Source: Gnetum montanum
Taxonomy: Eukaryota > Streptophyta > Gnetopsida > Gnetales > Gnetaceae
Direction: 5' to 3'
DNA length: 64,000 bases
Assembly (NCBI GenBank): GCA_015680685.1
Contig: MNCI01023672.1
Coordinates: 376,731 to 440,730 of the forward strand
Within the stretch, counting starts at the first letter, position 1. Each line of letters begins with the position of its first letter. A program made the position numbers and the translations under genes. This document shows positions 56,960 to 64,000 of the stretch, in pieces. A model generated the notes under the pieces. That model was given only the letters and a program-made list of their open reading frames with translations, was not told the origin of the DNA and searched no databases.

Positions 56960-59900
56960 AATAAATATATTAAAAATAAAAATTTCTATTAAAAAACTAA
57001 AGAAGCAGAGAAGAAACTCCAAAATAACAAAAAGAGATGGCCCAACCATTTTGGGGATTCCTTTTAAGGTTTCATCCTTGCAATCAATTCTGAAAAGCCT
57101 CCCCTTTGGGATAGGAAAAGGATCAAACCTTGCCCTTGTTTAGAAGCATCCAATTGGATTTTTACTTCCTAATATAATAAAGGCTTCTTGTTAATAAAAA
57201 AGAAAACTAAAGAGAGTAATATTTAAGAATTTAGCTAAAGCATCAAATGTTGAATGATGTCACCTTAAATAACAATGGAAGAAAATTAGCTGAAGAATCT
57301 CTGTGAAAAATCACATTACATTGAAACTTCCAAATGCCATAAAGAATAAGAAGAAAAAAGCAATGCTAAGTATGAAGAAAAAAAATTCTTAAAGTTAAGA
57401 GGTGTTAGCAAATAAAATTTATCTAACCTTAGTTGAAAACCATATAAATGATTTCTACATCAAGTCCAAGAGCTATGAGTAAGGGGGTAAGTAAAAAAAA
57501 CAATGGATGAGTATATCTTCCATGTTGCAGATAGAATATCTTGGATGATGAATACCCAAATGAGACTATTGAATACCAATAGAAAAACCTTAATTAATTA
57601 AATATCATAGAAAATATCTAATTTTTTAATGAGTAGTAGCATTCCATATCTTTTAAATTGATTGCTCTCATAACTGCACATTATGATTAACCTTTCAACA
57701 ATAATTGAATGTTGCCCAAATATTAGTATTAGAACTAATAAGAGTACACACAATCTTGGACTAATATGGAAAAACATAATAGCCATTAATCCAATAAAAA
57801 TCAAGAAAACCATTATGTGAATCTTGAATGATTACACTTTTGTCCAAACTATCCAAAAGATCATAAATGCCGAAATTAATGTTATAGAGACTTTGACACT
57901 GAAATTATGTAATCTAGTGATTATGCATGGGAAGAGATGAAAGAGAGGAAATGCTAGCTTACATCATGTACTACAAAGGTATGGATGCTTAATAGCCCAT
58001 GGTTCATTATTAATGAAAAGTAACTAGGGATAAATCTTATCAAATATGGAGGTACAAATAATAATATTATTAAAGTTCCAAAACCCATTGATAAAACTCA
58101 AAGCCTTCTAAATGTGCTTAATGAAAATAGAACTTGATATAGTAATACCTTTTGGAAAAAGAACCAATTAAAAAAATGAGTATCTTTTCAATAATCACTA
58201 CCTTTAGTGTAACGTTCCCATTCCCAAATGGTGTCACTACATAACAAAGATGATATCTCTTCATAACAATTGTTGAGATTAGCATGACAAGAGCCAAAAG
58301 AGTAGTTGTAATTAAGACCTAAAAGGATGTGTTTTAATAACTGACATATCTCTCAAGGTGACCTTTGGAGGTTTAACCTAAGATATTTATACCCAACCAT
58401 TAGAGGTTGTATCATGCATGGAGTTGTAGAGCCGGTAAACATAAGTAACAAGAGCCAGGTGAAGTGAGAAAGGATGAGGAATAGCCATCTCTTTTGGCCA
58501 ATGATAGACATAATCATGGTGGCAGTTTGGATTGCCTCTAAGGGATAGATGTAGAAAGAAGACAAACCCCACGGAACACTCTTAGAGCATGACCCAAATA
58601 CACCATTCCATACCAATAAAGCATTCTTTTCCTTTTTCCTTATGCATTTTCCCTCTTATTTTCTTTACACATAATGTCAAATGTTACATATATTTGATTT
58701 TTTCCATGTTATCTTCTTATACATAATATCTAATATAATATATATTCAATGTTTTCCATGACATCTAGGAATGGGATGTCATATTTAGACTTACCCATTT
58801 GAATGTACTAATGAAAAAGAATCTTCCAAGGGTCTCCACTAAATAAGCATTTAACCATCCACTTGACAAATAAAACAATACCCTACTTATAACAATTCAC
58901 CAATATGAATCCACCATCCTCTTTGTGAGAAGTGCAAATGTTTACACAACATGATAAAATCCTTTTCTAGAATGGCTACTACTCCAAAGGAGATTTCACA
59001 CAAGCTGATACTTGTGATGATATGTAGAAATACTAAGAGACCAATATGAAGAATAATATACATGATTATCTTGAATGATATGCTTACAAATAATAAACTT
59101 ACTAGCCATTAAAAGCTTCTTCATCTTTCACTTAATAAGTTTTTGTTTAATATTCTTTATTGTAACATCCCATAAAATTTTTGAACATTCAACAAAGAAA
59201 AAAGGAGTGCCTAACAATTTGAAAACATCTAACTTTTATAGAAAATGTCAAGATTTAAATAAAGCCCATTCCTGAACTCACTTATTACAAAAGATAAAAG
59301 ATTTGAACCAATTAATCTAATAGCTTAAAGTCTACAATCTTGATCAGCATGATTAAAAAGATGATTTGCAATAGCTTTGTCATTTTTTATCATAAAAAAG
59401 AGTCATCTACAAAATTCATATTTAATAAAGTTAGAACATTATTTTTAATAAAGATGCCTTGTAGCAAATTATGTTCCTAGTCCTTCTATATGACATGACA
59501 TAAAAAATCTACAACAAGGATGAAGAGATAAAAATGAAGAGAACAACCTTATCTAATTGAGTGTCTAAGCTTAAAACTATTAGTAATGCTAACATTTGTT
59601 GTCACAAGTGCATTAGCATCTACAAAAAGAGTCTCCACTATCTAACTAAATTTTTTAAAACTATATTTACTAAGAAAAATAATAATTAATTTCCATTCAA
59701 TTCTATCATATGCTTTAGCATAATCAAGCTTTAAAAAAGTAATATCTTGATTAGAATGCTCAACCCACTATAGACCCTCCCGAGTTGCAATAACATTAGC
59801 CAAAATATATCAACCTTTGACTAGGCCAGTTTGCACTGGAGTAATTAATTGAGGAATAATTAGTTATAATCTTTTAGCAAGTCATTTAGCAAAAATTTTA

Positions 59901-62640
59901 TAAATAGAATTTAGAAAAGTAAGTAATGTGGAAAAGGTTACCTTTCTTAGAAATAAGTCTGATGACTCCTCTATTTAGATCTTGACCAAGAGAACATTGT
60001 TTAATAACTTCTACAAAAACATAATAAAGGTCCATACAAAAAACTTCCCAATGGTTTCTAAAAAATCCAATGAAACTTCTATTAAAAATTGAAGCTTTAT
60101 CATTGGCCAAGCTATACATTGGATCCTTAATTTCAATAAGAGAGATATATTGTTCAAGAAGATGGTTGTGACTATTATGAACATTATTAGGTAAATAATC
60201 ACAATTAGTGAGAAAATTCTTAAGATTAAAACCTTCTAGAAAAATTCTACATTGAAAATGTCTTTCATGAAAACCACTAATGATAAGAGAAACAGAACTA
60301 ATTCGACCATCAACTCTCATAAAGTCAATAATAGCCAAATTACCTTTACCTTTTAAGAATTTAAAAAATTCCTTACATGGGTATCTTTCTACTTGTAACC
60401 AATTGAGATGACTCTTTATGAGAGCACTCTTAGCTTTATGCATATCCCATTTTTATTTAACTAAGAAAACATAAGCAAGTTGTTGATGAATAACATTAAA
60501 GAGATTATTTTGTATTGAAATGTTGGTCTATTGAATTTCATCATAGATTATTTTCTTAGTCTTCCTTTATCTCTTAATTGCTTACCCAACTAGTGGGAAA
60601 AATTATAAACACAATATATAGCATGTAACCATTAATCAATCCAACTTAATTTACCAAGTGGGCTCATTTCTACACTTTATAGAGATGTCAAAATTCCTTT
60701 TTTTAGGAGTAATAAATAAAGATGCATTTCCATAGAAAAGTTCATAATGTTGACTTCAATATTTAATACTAAATTCTAGATTAAAAGAGATTTAAAAATG
60801 ATCTAAAAGATTTTCATCTTTGTGAATGATAACCATTCCTTCACAAAACTAAGAAGAATAATTGGAAAAATAAAATTAATCAATAATTCTATTATTACCT
60901 TCATAGAGGTTAGACCAGGTAAACAAATCATTATGATTAACATTTGATCTAGTAGCATCATATGAACAAAATTATTCCTTAACATCACATTAAATAGAAA
61001 GCTCATGACCTTCAAGCTAAGAAGAAGCTTCACCAATTTTATCATAATAATTTTTAATCATATTAAAATCACCACCAAAAAACCAAGAAATGTTAGAAAA
61101 ACTATGAAGAAGAAACTACCATTGAGAAATTCTATCTACAGAAGTAGTAGGAGCACAATTATTACAAATACCAAAAGGACTTGAAGCACCTTGAAGAATT
61201 ACCTAGATTACCAAATTATATTTATCATGAGAGAGAATGTTTAAAAAAAATAATTGATAATAAGAGCTACACCACCTTGACCAATATTATGATTAGTATA
61301 TAATACTGTAGAATCATGAAGAATACTATTACCAACCATTACTATATCTAAATTGGAAATTTTTATCTTTTGAAGGAGAATAAAATCAAGAACTAAATAT
61401 CATGTGTGAATAAAAGTACTAACAAATTTTATCTAAAGCCTATTACTAATGCATTCCATGAACATATTGACATTGGATCAAGGGGGAGGAGGCCCTTATC
61501 TTATTAGTAGAATCAACATTGTTAAAAGAAATAATCTACATATCTCAACAAATTACTAGTAATTAAAATATCTTGAACATGCTAACAATTCTAAATATTT
61601 AACATATATCCACCAATAGATAGACTTCCTCAACATTTTTTATAATGAAGAATCATTTGGAAACCACCTAAATCAACAATAGGTTTTTGTGAGACCTTAG
61701 AAACATATATTTATTTTTCCTTAGTCACTGAAGAATTCTTTGAAACTAAGTTCATTGGAACTTTCCTTGAAGATACATTTTATTTCTTAATCGTAAAAGA
61801 AAGGGGTGGGATAATAATTGAAATGTCAGTAGAAGAAATCATTTCATGATTTGCAAAATCTATAGAAAAAACCTTAGTAGCTTCTAAGAAATTTGTAGAA
61901 GAAATCTTGCTAGCATTTGTAGTCGCTTCTTCCTGATGTGCTTGGATTGCCTTTTTCGTAGCATAGAAGGACATGAATCAAAGATATGACCCTCTCAATG
62001 ATAATAGTGATATGGATTTTAAAGACTATAATAAATAACCTTTTGCACATAATCAATTTCACTAGTGCACATAAGAATTTCTTGCTTAAGTGAATTAAGA
62101 TCCACTTCAATCATATATCAAATTCTACAAAAACCACTAGCTACAACTAGGGTTTCAAAATGCTTGATTGGCCTAATTCAAGAGACAATATCCCTTTTAA
62201 GTTTTTTAAAAATTAATGTAAGATTTAATAATTCAACAAAATAACGAATCTTTCAAAATTTTGAAGGTCCTAGATTAAACTACGGAGTCCACTTTTGAAT
62301 AATGAAGTACCTTAGAAACCATTGTGAAATCTAAAAATTCTACAAGAAAAAATGATTTTAACAAATAATAAGCATCGACATCATCCAAGCCTCGATCTTT
62401 CTAAACCAAAATTAAATGACTCAAAAAACTTAAGAAGCAAGGTAAATAACCTAGAATTTGCACAAAAATATACCTTCTAAAAATTGTTAGGTTACTTGTA
62501 AAATGGTAAAGAACTAGTGATTCCACTTAAAGAACCACATACTGAATCTAGTGACATTACACATAATATCAATAGAATGGCAAAAGATCAATAAAATTTC
62601 AAATAATTAGCTTATAGAATTAGAAATGTTTAAGTTTAAC
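56960..62640 (-). pseudogene. L1-type LINE copy 6, near full length, interrupted by a solo LTR
   Basis: The 3' tail (56960-57230) matches copy 2. Rightwards come the region after reverse transcriptase, reverse transcriptase (59600-60060), a long open linker into reverse transcriptase (59898-60443, with LNWLQVERYPCKEFFKFLKG, ending NRGVIRLISKKGNL), endonuclease (60800-61450), and ORF1 with a knuckle YHYYH-EGHIFDSC near 61965-62010, both leading Cys lost. The solo LTR at 58208-58783 splits it. It is tail-to-tail with copy 5. Stops are throughout. Confidence 0.75.
58203..58788 (+). mobile_element. Solo copia-type LTR (58208-58783) with TTTAG target duplication
   Basis: Within LINE copy 6 the alignment to copy 2 stops after 'cactacctttag' and resumes after 'tttag'. 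The 576-bp insert starts TGTAACGTTCCCATTCC and ends GGAATGGGATGTCATA, so its ends form a long inverted repeat of about 16 bp. Identical TTTAG stands at 58203-58207 and 58784-58788. An AATAAAG signal lies near 58615. It is the same family as 56335-56904, where a Met-type primer site follows. Confidence 0.85.
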
Positions 62641-63180
62641 CTCAAATTCTTTGTTAAAGTCCTAATAATGTGGTCTCATCCAAGGCCTTATGTTTGGAAT
62701 TTTTTTATAGTTTTGATCAAGTGAAAGTTAGAATCAAAGACACACCATAATATATGATAAACCATGAGTGAGGAAAAATCATCATTAGAAGTAAGCCATG
62801 TTCAAGATAAATCATGATCATAAAACTTGTTATTACTCAAGAAAAATCTTAGTCTATGAGGAAGTTAGTGTAAGAAAATAATTGACCAAATTAAACAAAT
62901 CATAGTCTTATGAACATTATCTTGAGATCCCTTCCTAATACATCAACTCCTATGGATACCAATTAATGTTGATTTTAAGACACATCACCAACAAAGCACA
63001 TTGACTACATGAAATTTTAGGTAAGTTAAGATAGTTGAAAAAAGAGGGGTTAGACAGTCATTTTCCTTTTAGCTAAATTCTTATCCCATTCCTAATAATA
63101 GTAGGATTCCTATTAGTTGTGTATGGATTTCAACCCTTAAGTATTTGTTTTAAAAGGTAATTGAGATAATTCTTAACATC
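62641..63180. other. Unassigned spacer
   Basis: AT-rich sequence between the 5' end of LINE copy 6 and the LTR. No frame, splice pattern or repeat was recognised. The bases before the LTR are not a primer-binding site. Confidence 0.4.
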
Positions 63181-64000
63181 TGATGAGTGGCAAGATACCC
63201 CTACACTCAACCATACAAATACAAGCGTTTTCACGTGCAATCTGGTTGAACTCCGCAGACGGACTAGTTGTGGCACCTAGATAGTTAGCCTTAGGTCGTA
63301 GTTTGCTATCTTCCCACCTAGACTAGTATTATATTTTTCACATATGGTTTAGTCCAGAGTGAGGTGTATGATGGGTTTCTAATCTAATGCTACTCCTGAA
63401 GACAATGGAAAATGAGATTAACTAAGCTAGGAGGAAAAGGGTAAGAGAATCTAAACTAGCCTAAGTGCGATGAGCATCCATTCCTTGATTATCCATACAC
63501 ACCTTGGACTGTGTGCACAACTACCATTGGGATTACCAAGCACAGATCCTAGGTACGCTACTGGGTTACCAAGTAGTCACACTTCAGAGCTCGTAATCAA
63601 GTCGTACTCATTTCGTGTTTTAACATGAGTTTAAGGGTAAGAGAGACTAATTAGGAAAGCAATAAATAACAATTAAATAAATAAATAAACAAAGTAAATG
63701 CTACAATGATGAAGTAATCTTGATCTTTATTGCTAGTCATGTGCGCATCCAAGTACGTCACACTCGAATAAAGGATGTTGTACAATTACATTCACCACAC
63801 TGCGGGCATACACTAGAAAATAATCTATCTTTGGAGGGATCAAGTTGCCAGAGTTTAGCTACAACCGAATCTAAAACTATAAAACAAGGGAGAGATGCCT
63901 ATTTTTTATAGAACTGGTGATGGGTTGCAATATCGCGTACATCTTTCCCTGCAATATCGCGTACGCGATATCGTAGGGAAAGATGCGATATCGCATATGT
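63181..64000 (-). repeat. Family A LTR, runs off the window
   Basis: On the plus strand it starts TGATGAGTGG and carries the reverse complement of the family end (gatacccctacactcaacc), 'ttgattatccatacacacc', and at 63928-64000 at least four GCAATATCGCG/GCGATATCGC palindromes. No primer-binding site lies at 63150-63180, so it is not the 5' LTR of an element to the left. It is a solo LTR or the 3' LTR of a minus-strand element extending right. It is close to the copy at 1021-2130 but in the opposite orientation. Confidence 0.75.

Noticed and set aside
1-64000. CRISPR arrays, bacterial operons, phage or defence systems
   Set aside because: No regularly spaced repeats with unique spacers, no ribosome-binding-site pattern, and all recognisable domains are from plant nuclear transposons.

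Overview
The window looks like a gene-poor stretch of a large, old land-plant nuclear genome. It is AT-rich, has no intact host gene, no bacterial or phage hallmark, and is filled with decayed plant retrotransposons (Ty3/gypsy Tat/Athila-like, Ty1/copia, L1- and RTE-type LINEs, tRNA-type SINEs) and one Helitron-type element. The size and decay of the nested elements would suit a gymnosperm or another giant-genome plant such as a fern or lycophyte. The sequence does not settle which. Almost every coding remnant carries stops and frameshifts, many of the kind expected from loss of methylated cytosines (TGG or CAG read as TAG).

Layout. 1-2130: 3' end and 3' LTR of a plus-strand Tat/Athila-like element (called A1) entering from the left. 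2131-7027: minus-strand element A2 of the same LTR family, with gag and protease but no reverse transcriptase, RNase H or integrase. 7028-9060: minus-strand copia remnant. 9061-11302: AT-rich, with a decayed 5S rRNA-like stretch near 10.35-10.5 kb. 11.3-25.6 kb: a SINE and four copies of one L1-type LINE family in both orientations, one of them split by a solo LTR. 25616-33515: about 7.9 kb Helitron/Helentron-type insertion that splits a LINE. It carries an intron-containing Rep-helicase pseudogene and, beyond that gene's 5' end, a GC-richer gene fragment resembling the ARM repeats of plant U-box E3 ligases. 34.4-36.6 kb: cluster of SINEs from one tRNA-like family. 36.6-41.2 kb: RTE fragment and a plus-strand LINE. 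41218-54430: a structurally complete but dead 13.2 kb Tat/Athila-like element (B) inserted in that LINE, with a 5-bp target duplication. 54431-62640: rest of the split LINE (with its own SINE), an RTE fragment, a copia LTR with primer-binding site, and a further LINE split by a solo LTR. 63181-64000: LTR of the A family running off the window.

The sequences do not act together as a system. They form an insertion record whose order can be read from five clean host interruptions: B in a LINE, the Helitron in a LINE, two solo LTRs in LINEs, and a SINE in a LINE. The most interesting parts are the Helentron-like element with a candidate captured U-box fragment, the protease-only A2 derivative, and the palindrome arrays just upstream of the LTR TATA boxes.
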